Shown here piece by piece: positions 1 to 5,059 of a stretch of DNA of 5,583 nt. A program made the position numbers and the translations under genes. Source of the stretch: Desulfovibrio sp. (GTDB lineage: Bacteria > Desulfobacterota > Desulfovibrionia > Desulfovibrionales > Desulfovibrionaceae). The stretch covers positions 1 to 5,583 of the forward strand of contig DONZ01000197.1 of the NCBI GenBank assembly GCA_003512875.1, given 5' to 3'. A model generated the notes under the pieces. That model searched no databases, was not told the origin of the DNA, and worked only from the letters and a program-made list of their open reading frames with translations. The stretch's first letter is position 1. The number at the start of each line of letters is the position of its first letter.

Positions 1-232
1 CCAAGGAAGAGATGAACGCTATCACATCATGCCTTGTCACTTCTTCAATTTCAGCAATGCGTTCAACATCGACAGCCACTCTTTCCCGGATTTCTTTCAT
101 GCTTTGAGGGTCGATACGCCCTTTTTCAAACCATGCCTCGCAAACGGCAAGTTCCACTTTGAGCCACGCCTCATAACGATTTTCCAAAGACCATAAATCA
201 GCCATGTCAGCCCGGCAATATCTCTCAATCAT
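1..232 (-). CDS. purB: Adenylosuccinate lyase, N-terminal part (cut by window edge)
   Basis: PurB is a cytosolic purine-synthesis enzyme. It splits SAICAR to AICAR plus fumarate, and adenylosuccinate to AMP plus fumarate. Reading leftward from ATG at 232, 77 codons are visible. They begin MIERYCRADMADLWSLENRY, the usual PurB opening, and reach EVTRHDVIAFISSL at residues 64-77. In this fumarase/aspartase-superfamily enzyme the TRHDV segment carries a conserved active-site histidine (here H68). A full protein would be roughly 430-480 residues, so about one sixth is present and the rest lies beyond position 1. The start is supported by AGGA (minus strand, 240-243) seven bases upstream. The gene follows the small basic gene on the same strand but a terminator lies between them, so it probably has its own promoter. 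The family call is from remembered similarity and is strong; nothing looks broken. Confidence 0.92.
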   Translation of the reverse strand, partial: MIERYCRADMADLWSLENRYEAWLKVELAVCEAWFEKGRIDPQSMKEIRERVAVDVERIAEIEEVTRHDVIAFISSL

Positions 233-277
233 ACACGTATCCTACATTTATTTATGTGTTAACTTCTTTTCGGGAAA

Positions 278-306
278 TTTAAACTCACAGTTTCATTTAA
301 ATGCAA
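278..306 (-). promoter_or_regulatory. Candidate sigma70-type promoter for purB
   Basis: On the minus strand TTGCAT (plus 301-306) and TTTAAA (plus 278-283) are separated by exactly 17 bases. They match the consensus at 3/6 and 4/6 positions. The site lies between the terminator of the small gene and the purB start, where a promoter is expected. The box matches are poor, so this is a placement argument more than a sequence one. Confidence 0.25.
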
Positions 307-350
307 AAGCACACCTCAAAAGCCCTTCGTCATTCTTTGTGAGGCGGTTT

Positions 351-388
351 AAAGAAAAAGGTTTTGCCCAAAAAGAGCAAACCCCTTT
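351..388 (-). terminator. Rho-independent terminator of the small basic gene
   Basis: Read on the minus strand, a 12-position stem forms between 377-388 and 356-367 with one mismatch (362/382) and one G-U pair, around a 9-base loop at 368-376. It is followed by a short U-rich tail (UCUUU, 355-351). It begins 12 bases after the stop codon of the 36-residue gene, the usual place. The opposite strand lacks a T-run after the stem, so the direction is minus. It should insulate purB from upstream transcription. Confidence 0.6.
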
Positions 389-400
389 CATACAAACATA

Positions 401-511
401 CTATTTTTTCGCAGCTTTTTTTGCTTCGCGAATGCGTTCTTTCAAACGTGCGATACGGCGATGACGGCGGCGATCCAGTTCTTTTCTGCGTTCCACTTTT
501 TTATGAGCCAT
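401..511 (-). CDS. Tiny Arg/Lys-rich basic protein, 36 residues
   Basis: The gene encodes 36 residues starting MAHKKVERRKELDRRRHRRI and ending in KKAAKK. Eighteen residues are Arg or Lys (10 R, 8 K), with two His and five acidic residues, and there is no cysteine. The pattern suggests one long charged helix. A textbook ribosome-binding site (TGGAGG, plus 518-523) lies six bases before the ATG, a good promoter-like sequence lies upstream and a terminator follows, so it is very likely a real monocistronic gene despite its size. I recall similar short basic proteins in Desulfovibrio-type genomes, annotated as hypothetical, but cannot name a function. Composition resembles ribosome- or nucleic-acid-associated peptides, including the basic tail of ribosomal protein S21, but it is too short and lacks the recognisable S21 N-terminus. 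A role in RNA or ribosome binding is inference only. Confidence 0.85.
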   Translation of the reverse strand: MAHKKVERRKELDRRRHRRIARLKERIREAKKAAKK

Positions 512-530
512 TCTAAACCTCCATAGATAT

Positions 531-551
531 CATAGCTGATTTGGTGCTATG
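531..551 (-). repeat. Inverted repeat in the leader of the small basic gene
   Basis: CATAGC (531-536) and GCTATG (546-551) form a 6-bp stem with a 9-base loop in the predicted leader of the small gene. A third copy, CATAGC at 570-575, overlaps the predicted -10 box, so GCTATG could pair with either partner. The arrangement could be an operator or leader structure; no regulator is identifiable. Confidence 0.35.
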
Positions 552-567
552 CTTTAACAATTTTATT

Positions 568-596
568 ATCATAGCGTTATTTTCATATTAAGTAAA
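568..596 (-). promoter_or_regulatory. Sigma70-type promoter of the small basic gene
   Basis: On the minus strand TTTACT (plus 591-596, 4/6 to TTGACA) and TATGAT (plus 568-573, 5/6 to TATAAT) are spaced by 17 bases in AT-rich DNA. Transcription would start near 561, giving a leader of about 50 bases. It lies 34 bases beyond the dgt stop codon, so the small gene is probably transcribed independently of dgt. This is the best promoter match in the window. Confidence 0.55.
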
Positions 597-629
597 GCAA
601 TAAATCCGCTGACTTAAATCTTTTCATTT

Positions 630-1970
630 CTAATGCATCCTGCCGCCCCCGGCAAACTGGTTGGCGATAAAAGTCGCATAAGCGTCCGTCATGCCGGTAA
701 TGAAATCGATGACAATCAAATATGCCTGATAGGCTGTATACTTTTTCTTTAAAATATGATTGCCCATGAGGCTGATAGCCCTTGTTTCACGATAGGACAA
801 GTCCTTGCCGCCGACAAAATTGTGCACGGCGGGAACAAGCACGTCCAGCAGCTGCTTGTACACGCTGTATGAGCCGATTTCCAAACTTGTTTTTTGCGGA
901 TGCTTTAAAATAATCTCATTGAAACATGTTTTTGCGTTTTTCATGTATTCCCGCACAGGTTCGCTGGCGTAATCCATATACGGATTAAGAAATTCACCCT
1001 GCATGAGAGCCGCATACCGTTCTTTGCCGACCCTGAAAATGTCCTCCACCAAAACTTTGATAACAAGAGAACGCAAATAACTCATTCTCGCCCTGTCCGA
1101 ATGCATGGACCGAAGCCTTTCCTTGTCGATATTCAGCAAGTCCCAGACAGGAGCAAGCACTTCGCAAATTTCCTCATAACGCAGAATGCCGAGTTCCCGG
1201 GCATCTTCCATATCGATGATACGGTAACAAATGTCGTCGGCGGCTTCCATGAGATATGATAACGGATGACGCAGGAAAACATGTCCTTCTTTCAACAAGC
1301 CAAGTTCCGTGAAAATCTCCGCGAACAAATCCGCTTCGCTCTGATAATAATTGAATTTTTTAGACTTTTTTTCCTTTGCTTCATAAGAAGAACAAGGATA
1401 TTTCACAACGCTTGCGACAGTGGGATAACTTAAACGGAACCCGCCTTGCTCCCGTTCGTTCTCCACAGCGTTGATAACACGGAACCCCTGCGCATTGCCG
1501 TCAAAACACTGAAAATCCAAAAGCTCGCCATGCGTCAAGCAGCTCACATATTTTTCGTTTTGCACAGCGCAAAACCAGTCTTGAACGGCATATTCCCCGG
1601 CGTGCCCGAAAGGCGGATTGCCGATATCATGGGCAAGACAGGCGGACTGCACAATTTCGCCTATATGGTAAGGCTCCGTAAAACACGGCAAATCGCCCCG
1701 TTCCGCTAAAAAATATCCGTACTGCGTGCCAAGCCCGCGCCCAACGGAAGCAACCTCCAAGGAATGGGCGAGCCGCGTATGCACATGGTCGTTCGTCGTC
1801 AAAGGGTGGACCTGCGTTTTTCCCGCCAAACGCCGAAAAGAATCGGAAAAAATAATTCTGTCGTGGTCAACGATGAAAGGACTTCTCGCCTTATTTATTT
1901 CTTGGACGCAATTCTTGCCGTATCGTTTCGGCGATAATAATTTTTCCCATATATTTTGATATGTTCTCAT
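630..1970 (-). CDS. dgt: Deoxyguanosinetriphosphate triphosphohydrolase (dNTPase, HD superfamily)
   Basis: Dgt enzymes hydrolyse dGTP (often other dNTPs too) to the deoxynucleoside and tripolyphosphate, in the cytosol, affecting dNTP pools. Counting from the upstream ATG at 1991, the metal-binding HD signature is complete: H76 in RLAHSLEVASVGR, H121-D122 in CLAHDIGNPPFGH, and D252/D253 in EAADDICYRIID. The N-terminal FRRLAGKTQVHPL segment (52-64) is also typical. At about 446 residues it is of usual length for the long Dgt subgroup. I chose the internal ATG at 1970 (MRTYQNIWEK) because AAAGGA (plus 1976-1981) sits five bases upstream. The ATG at 1991 would add seven residues and its nearest purine-rich site is 16 bases away. 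It is divergent from the osmC-type gene. No defect is seen. Substrate range and whether it is an activated hexamer cannot be read from sequence. Confidence 0.93.
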   Translation of the reverse strand: MRTYQNIWEKLLSPKRYGKNCVQEINKARSPFIVDHDRIIFSDSFRRLAGKTQVHPLTTNDHVHTRLAHSLEVASVGRGLGTQYGYFLAERGDLPCFTEPYHIGEIVQSACLAHDIGNPPFGHAGEYAVQDWFCAVQNEKYVSCLTHGELLDFQCFDGNAQGFRVINAVENEREQGGFRLSYPTVASVVKYPCSSYEAKEKKSKKFNYYQSEADLFAEIFTELGLLKEGHVFLRHPLSYLMEAADDICYRIIDMEDARELGILRYEEICEVLAPVWDLLNIDKERLRSMHSDRARMSYLRSLVIKVLVEDIFRVGKERYAALMQGEFLNPYMDYASEPVREYMKNAKTCFNEIILKHPQKTSLEIGSYSVYKQLLDVLVPAVHNFVGGKDLSYRETRAISLMGNHILKKKYTAYQAYLIVIDFITGMTDAYATFIANQFAGGGRMH

Positions 1971-1989
1971 AAAATTCCTTTGTTCCTGC

Positions 1990-2007
1990 ATGCAATAGCG
2001 CTTGCAT
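1990..2007. repeat. ATGCAA-N6-TTGCAT palindrome upstream of dgt
   Basis: A perfect 6-bp inverted repeat with a 6-base centre (TAGCGC) lies just upstream of the chosen dgt start, in its predicted leader. Its right half (2002-2007) coincides with the possible -35 box of the divergent osmC-type promoter. It has the geometry of a dimeric regulator site, but hexamers of this composition also occur by chance inside nearby genes. Confidence 0.3.
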
Positions 2008-2030
2008 TCTCCTGTCTTTCACCGTAAAAA
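2002..2030 (+). promoter_or_regulatory. Candidate promoter of the osmC-yedE-tusA cassette
   Basis: TTGCAT (2002-2007) and TAAAAA (2025-2030) are 17 bases apart, with 3/6 and 4/6 matches. A start near 2037 would give a 36-base leader ending in a strong AAGGAG (2061-2066) six bases before the ATG. It is the only reasonable candidate in the short divergent gap. Its -10 overlaps that of the opposing dgt promoter candidate. Confidence 0.3.
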
Positions 2031-2055
2031 TATCTTAACTTTCAACTATATGCAA
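2027..2055 (-). promoter_or_regulatory. Candidate promoter of dgt
   Basis: On the minus strand TTGCAT (plus 2050-2055) and TATTTT (plus 2027-2032) are 17 bases apart, with 3/6 and 4/6 matches. A start near 2020 would leave a leader of about 50 bases before the preferred dgt ATG. It mirrors the plus-strand candidate almost exactly around position 2028. Box quality is modest. Confidence 0.3.
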
Positions 2056-2072
2056 CGATAAAGGAGAACCCT

Positions 2073-2477
2073 ATGCCAACAGTCATTTCTCTTTACAAAG
2101 GCGGATTGCGCTGCGCGAGCACCCATTTGCAAAGCAATGCGGAACTTGTCACGGACGCTCCGACGGATAACCAGGGAAAAGGGTCAAGCTTTTCACCTAC
2201 CGATTTGGTTGCCACGGCTCTCGGAACATGCATCATGACCATTATGGGCGCATATGCAAACAAAAACAACCTCGATTTTGAAGGTATGAAAATGGAAATC
2301 ACCAAAACCATGCAAAGCGAGCCGCGCCGCATTAAAAAAATCGACATTCTCATCACCATGCCTGAAATCGAATTATCCGCCCTTCAAAAAGCGGATTTGG
2401 AAACCATCACCCGTTCCTGTCCCGTTTGCCTCAGCTTAAATCCCGAAATAGAAAAAAATATTTCTTTTGTTTGGTAA
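2073..2477 (+). CDS. OsmC-family thiol protein
   Basis: OsmC/Ohr-family proteins are small cytosolic homodimers, many of which reduce organic hydroperoxides with a cysteine pair. This 134-residue protein has the family's core helix FSPTDLVATALGTCIMTIMG (40-59) carrying the presumed reactive C53. A second cysteine motif, SCPVCLSLNPEI, spans 115-126 (C116, C119). C116 matches the family's usual second cysteine. C119 makes a CPVC (CxxC) pair where I would expect serine or histidine. The length is normal. AAGGAG (2061-2066) six bases upstream fixes the start. It is followed at 73 bases by yedE and then tusA, a gene grouping known in sulfur metabolism, so a role with persulfide or other sulfur/selenium species may fit better than general peroxide defence. 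It is not confidently classic OsmC or Ohr, so no symbol is given. Confidence 0.88.
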   Translation: MPTVISLYKGGLRCASTHLQSNAELVTDAPTDNQGKGSSFSPTDLVATALGTCIMTIMGAYANKNNLDFEGMKMEITKTMQSEPRRIKKIDILITMPEIELSALQKADLETITRSCPVCLSLNPEIEKNISFVW

Positions 2478-2504
2478 ATTTTACCGACGACATCAGGTAA
2501 ATTT
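2473..2504 (+). repeat. Triple GGTAAA repeat at the osmC stop codon
   Basis: GGTAAA (2473-2478), its inverse TTTACC (2480-2485) and GGTAAATTT (2496-2504) lie within 32 bases. The stop codon TAA (2475-2477) is inside the first copy. The middle copy can pair with the third (2476-2485 with 2496-2504, one bulged base, 10-base loop). There is no T-run after it, so it is not an intrinsic terminator; its function is unknown. Confidence 0.4.
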
Positions 2505-2520
2505 GCCTCAAAAGATACAT

Positions 2521-2565
2521 AAATTGTACAAGATAAGGAGGTTAAAATTAATGTACAATTTTTTT
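2521..2565 (+). promoter_or_regulatory. Hairpin enclosing the yedE ribosome-binding site
   Basis: AAATTGTACA (2521-2530) and TGTACAATTT (2552-2561) are a perfect 10-bp inverted repeat. The 21-base loop holds AAGGAGG (2535-2541) and the A of the yedE start codon, while the TG of that codon is in the 3' arm. Seven Ts (2559-2565) overlap and follow the stem. The structure could limit translation initiation, or behave as a weak terminator or attenuator when ribosomes do not load. The repeat is certain from sequence; the regulatory role is inference. Confidence 0.5.
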
Positions 2566-3633
2566 AGTTCCTCAAAAGGAATTATTCTTACAGGCTTATT
2601 TATCGGAATTGGCGCTTTTTTGCTCCAATTTTTAGGCAATCCGGCAAACATGGGCATTTGCGTTGTTTGCTTCACCCGTGACACCACCGGCGGAATCGGT
2701 TTGCACAGAGCGGAAATCGTGCAGTATATCCGTCCGGAAATCATTGGCTTTGTTCTCGGTTCTTTTGCAGCCGCTCTCGCCGCAAAAGAATTTCAACCCC
2801 AAAGCGGTTCTTCTCCGGTCATCCGCTTTGTGCTTGGAATAATCACAGGAACAAGCGCCTTGGTTTTTCTTGGCTGTCCTTGGCGCATGGTCCTGCGTAT
2901 CGCAGGCGGTGATTTAAACGCGGTGGTCGGATTATTCGGCTTCGCTTTTGGAATTTTTATCGGCACACGCTTTTTCAAACACGGTTATACCTTGGGAAAA
3001 AGCATGCCTATTTCCAAAAAAGCGGGCTATGTCTTCCCCCTGCTTATGCTCGGTTTGCTCCTTTTATTAATCTTCAGCCCCGAGAAAGACGGTTCCGTTT
3101 ACAACGGACTGATTTACTATTCCCAAAAAGGTCCGGGTTCAATGCACGCACCGCTCTTGATTTCTCTCGGTATTGCTTTTATTGTGGGCATTATCGCCCA
3201 AAGGAGCCGTTTTTGCACAATGGGAGCGTTCAGGGATATTTTCCTTTTTAAGGAAACACACCTTTTTTCCGGTCTTTTCGCTCTTTTCCTCGCAGTTTTC
3301 ATTTTGAACATCATTGCGGGAAAATTCAGCCTTGGCTTTGAAAACCAACCCATTGCGCATACCGACCATGTTTGGAACTTCCTCAGCATGCTTACTGTCG
3401 GTTTTGCCGCCGCGCTCGCAGGCGGCTGCCCCGGTCGCCAATTCTTCTCAAGCGGAGAAGGAAACAACGACTCCGCAACCTATATCATAGGTTTGTTCGT
3501 CGGCACCGCTTTCGCCCATAATTTCGGCATAGCCAGTTCCGCGGCGCAAATCGGACCGCACAGCATTTTCGCCGTTCTTTTCGGACTGTTTATTTGCTTT
3601 GCGATAGCATTTACCCACATTAAGAAGAATTAG
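2551..3633 (+). CDS. yedE: YedE/YeeE-family membrane transporter, selenium-type (sulfur or selenium uptake)
   Basis: A 360-residue, very hydrophobic protein with roughly nine or ten membrane spans. YeeE/YedE proteins import thiosulfate (TsuA) or are linked to selenium metabolism, moving substrate along conserved cysteines. The two halves repeat a pattern. GICVVCFTRD (36-44, C37/C40) and LGCPWRM (107-113, C109) lie in the first half. SRFCTMGAFRD (219-229, C222) and GGCPGRQF (291-298, C293) lie in the second, as expected for an internal duplication. The GICxxCFxRD and GCPWR forms match the selenium-associated YedE subgroup as I recall it; substrate identity is not proven. The start is set at 2551 by AAGGAGG nine bases upstream. 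The frame stays open to an ATG at 2467, inside osmC, but those 28 residues are polar and lack a ribosome site. It ends nine bases before tusA, so the two are probably translationally coupled. Confidence 0.9.
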   Translation: MYNFFSSSKGIILTGLFIGIGAFLLQFLGNPANMGICVVCFTRDTTGGIGLHRAEIVQYIRPEIIGFVLGSFAAALAAKEFQPQSGSSPVIRFVLGIITGTSALVFLGCPWRMVLRIAGGDLNAVVGLFGFAFGIFIGTRFFKHGYTLGKSMPISKKAGYVFPLLMLGLLLLLIFSPEKDGSVYNGLIYYSQKGPGSMHAPLLISLGIAFIVGIIAQRSRFCTMGAFRDIFLFKETHLFSGLFALFLAVFILNIIAGKFSLGFENQPIAHTDHVWNFLSMLTVGFAAALAGGCPGRQFFSSGEGNNDSATYIIGLFVGTAFAHNFGIASSAAQIGPHSIFAVLFGLFICFAIAFTHIKKN

Positions 3634-3642
3634 GAAGACCCT

Positions 3643-3876
3643 ATGGAAAAAACAAGAGAAAACACCATTGACACATGCGGGCTTTCCTGTCCGCAGCCTG
3701 CCTTGGAAGTGCTTAATTTCATCCAACAAAACGGTGCCGATACATTCAGCGTCCTTACGGACAGCGTCACAAGCCGTGAAAATATTATCCGCACCGCTCA
3801 AAAACATCATTACAGGTTAGAAAATGAAGAAAAAGAACTTATGATTACGGTTTTGCATTTTAGTAGAAATGCCTAA
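3643..3876 (+). CDS. TusA/YedF-like sulfur carrier protein
   Basis: TusA-family proteins are small cytosolic carriers that hold sulfur as a persulfide on the cysteine of a CPxP motif. Relatives paired with YedE or YeeE (YedF, TsuB) are thought to accept the imported sulfur or selenium. This 77-residue protein opens with TIDTCGLSCPQPALEVLNFI (8-27). C16 is the family cysteine and C12 an additional one four residues before it, where TusA proteins commonly have a non-cysteine residue. The length fits a stand-alone TusA domain. Many selenium-type YedF proteins are longer, with a C-terminal DsrE-like domain that is absent here, so yedF is not assigned. The ribosome site AGGA (3632-3635) overlaps the yedE stop codon and precedes the ATG by seven bases, which indicates coupling. 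A strong terminator follows, closing the three-gene unit. Confidence 0.88.
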   Translation: MEKTRENTIDTCGLSCPQPALEVLNFIQQNGADTFSVLTDSVTSRENIIRTAQKHHYRLENEEKELMITVLHFSRNA

Positions 3877-3895
3877 TCCCCCCTTAACGCTCTTG

Positions 3896-3955
3896 GCTTG
3901 CTTATAAAAACAAAATAAGGCATACTTCTGTCAGTTTTTATAAGCGAGCTTTTTT
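3896..3955 (+). terminator. Strong intrinsic terminator ending the osmC-yedE-tusA unit
   Basis: A 16-bp stem pairs 3896-3911 with 3934-3949 without mismatch (one G-U pair at 3899/3946), around a 22-base loop, followed by six Ts (3950-3955). It starts 19 bases after the tusA stop. There is no T-run beyond the stem on the other strand, so it is directional. The T-tract ends exactly where the next gene's ATG begins, which is discussed as a finding. Confidence 0.8.
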
Positions 3956-4966
3956 ATGAAAATTCCTTTGCATACCAATACCGCCGTTGTTTTCCGCCTG
4001 AGCGCCATGGGCGATGTCGCCCTCATGTCCGGAGTTTTATCCTATTGGAACTCCCTCTACCGCACGAAATTCATTGTCATCACCCGTGCGGAATTCGCCC
4101 CTTTGTTTGAGAACCACCCTGCCATTGCAGGCATCGAAGCCCTTTCAAAAGAAAGTTTGGAATACAAAACATATTCCCAAACCTGCAAAAAACTTGCTGA
4201 AAAATACGCAGATTTTCCTTTATTCGACCTGCACGCCTCAACTCGCTCCCGCCTGCTTGCCCACCAATGGAAAACAAGCGTTTACCGCTACAATAAAATG
4301 CCCGTATTGCGCCGTCTTTTTCTTTGGTCTAAAGGAAAAATCGGCAAAACTGCCCTGCTTGAAAAAGATGTCCGTCAACGCTATGCAAGTCTTTTGTGCG
4401 AAGACCCCGTTGCGCCCCGTTTGCTCAAACCCAAAATTTACCTTGATGAAGACGAACAAACGGATGCCCGAAATCTGCTTGCTGAACTTTTTCCGAACAA
4501 TACGAAAAAAATTGTCGCCATCCACCCTTTCGCCACCCATAAAGCCAAAACCCTCCCCCTTGGCCACTGGCAAAAAATCAGCGCCGTTCTTAGCGGTGAA
4601 TATCAAATCCTCTTTGTGGGCAAAGGCGATTTACCCGAAAACATGTACGGAAAAAATCTTATCAACAAAACAAACTTGCGTGAACTTTGCGCGGTTCTCA
4701 GCCGATGTTCCCTGCTCATTACGGGCGATTCGGGTCCTATGCATCTGGCAGATGCCGTCGATACGCCTCTGCTCGCCCTTTTCGGACCGACAACAAAGGA
4801 ATGGGGATTTTTTCCCGTGGGTGAAAATGCGCATATCCTGCAAAAAGAAATGCCCTGCCGTCCCTGCTCCCTGCACGGCAAGCAAAAATGCAGACAAAAA
4901 GAATCCTGTCTGGAAAAAATCAGCACAGAAGAAATTATCGCCCATGCAAAAAAAATTCTCAGCTGA
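3956..4966 (+). CDS. Glycosyltransferase family 9 (LPS heptosyltransferase-type)
   Basis: GT9 enzymes transfer heptose or related sugars from nucleotide-sugar donors to the lipopolysaccharide core at the inner face of the inner membrane. The 336-residue length is typical. The N-terminal Rossmann strand reads VVFRLSAMGDVALMSGVL (11-28), with D20 at the position of the proposed catalytic Asp. The C-terminal half has IHPFATHKAKTLPLGHW (189-205) and the donor-site block TGDSGPMHLADAV (256-268, D258, H263), then LFGPTT (275-280). A C-terminal cysteine cluster, C301-x2-C304-x7-C312-x5-C318, is common in this family. The start gives 10 residues before the first strand, an acceptable length. The next in-frame ATG (M18) would cut the strand. 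No Shine-Dalgarno is visible because the terminator stem and T-tract occupy that space. A single such gene away from a visible LPS cluster means the acceptor sugar cannot be named; waaC, waaF or waaQ cannot be distinguished. Confidence 0.88.
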   Translation: MKIPLHTNTAVVFRLSAMGDVALMSGVLSYWNSLYRTKFIVITRAEFAPLFENHPAIAGIEALSKESLEYKTYSQTCKKLAEKYADFPLFDLHASTRSRLLAHQWKTSVYRYNKMPVLRRLFLWSKGKIGKTALLEKDVRQRYASLLCEDPVAPRLLKPKIYLDEDEQTDARNLLAELFPNNTKKIVAIHPFATHKAKTLPLGHWQKISAVLSGEYQILFVGKGDLPENMYGKNLINKTNLRELCAVLSRCSLLITGDSGPMHLADAVDTPLLALFGPTTKEWGFFPVGENAHILQKEMPCRPCSLHGKQKCRQKESCLEKISTEEIIAHAKKILS

Positions 4967-5004
4967 ACTCATTTGCGCAGCCGATATTTTTCTTTGTGTT
5001 TTCA

Positions 5005-5033
5005 TTGCAAAAAACAAAAAAATCATGTACTGT
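5005..5033 (+). promoter_or_regulatory. Weak candidate promoter of the M23 peptidase gene
   Basis: The 93-base gap after the glycosyltransferase is A/T-rich. TTGCAA (5005-5010; 4/6) and TACTGT (5028-5033; 3/6) are 17 bases apart, with TG just before the -10. The start would fall near 5040, giving a leader of about 20 bases with AAAGGA before the ATG. Co-transcription with the upstream gene is equally possible. Confidence 0.22.
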
Positions 5034-5059
5034 CATTCCATTGTTCCAAAGGATATACA

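Noticed and set aside
314..344. Second hairpin (CCTCAAAAG with CTTT-G-TGAGG) after the small gene
   Set aside because: It has a 9-bp stem with a bulge but no U-run afterwards on either strand, so I do not call it a terminator; the better one is at 351-388.
204..464. 86-residue plus-strand frame from 204
   Set aside because: It runs antisense through the purB start, the terminator and the small basic gene and resembles no protein I know.
1971..1991. Upstream ATG at 1991 as the dgt start
   Set aside because: Its nearest SD-like sequence is 16 bases away, whereas the ATG at 1970 has AAAGGA five bases upstream. It remains an alternative adding seven residues.
1889..2005. Small open frame (about 38 codons) on the minus strand from the ATG at 2005, in the dgt leader
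   Set aside because: Its AGGAGA ends at the ATG, too close to act as an SD, and the frame overlaps dgt out of phase with no recognisable product.
2467..2550. Extension of yedE to the ATG at 2467
   Set aside because: It overlaps osmC, encodes 28 basic/polar residues unlike the family N-terminus, and has no ribosome site, while the ATG at 2551 has AAGGAGG.
3117..3810. Several 100-120 residue minus-strand frames under yedE and tusA
   Set aside because: Antisense shadows of clearly coding genes, with low-complexity basic products and no initiation signals.
4961..5000. Possible terminator after the glycosyltransferase (GCTG/CAGC then T-rich stretch)
   Set aside because: The stem is only 4-5 bp with a 12-base loop and the T-run is separated from it; too weak to support.
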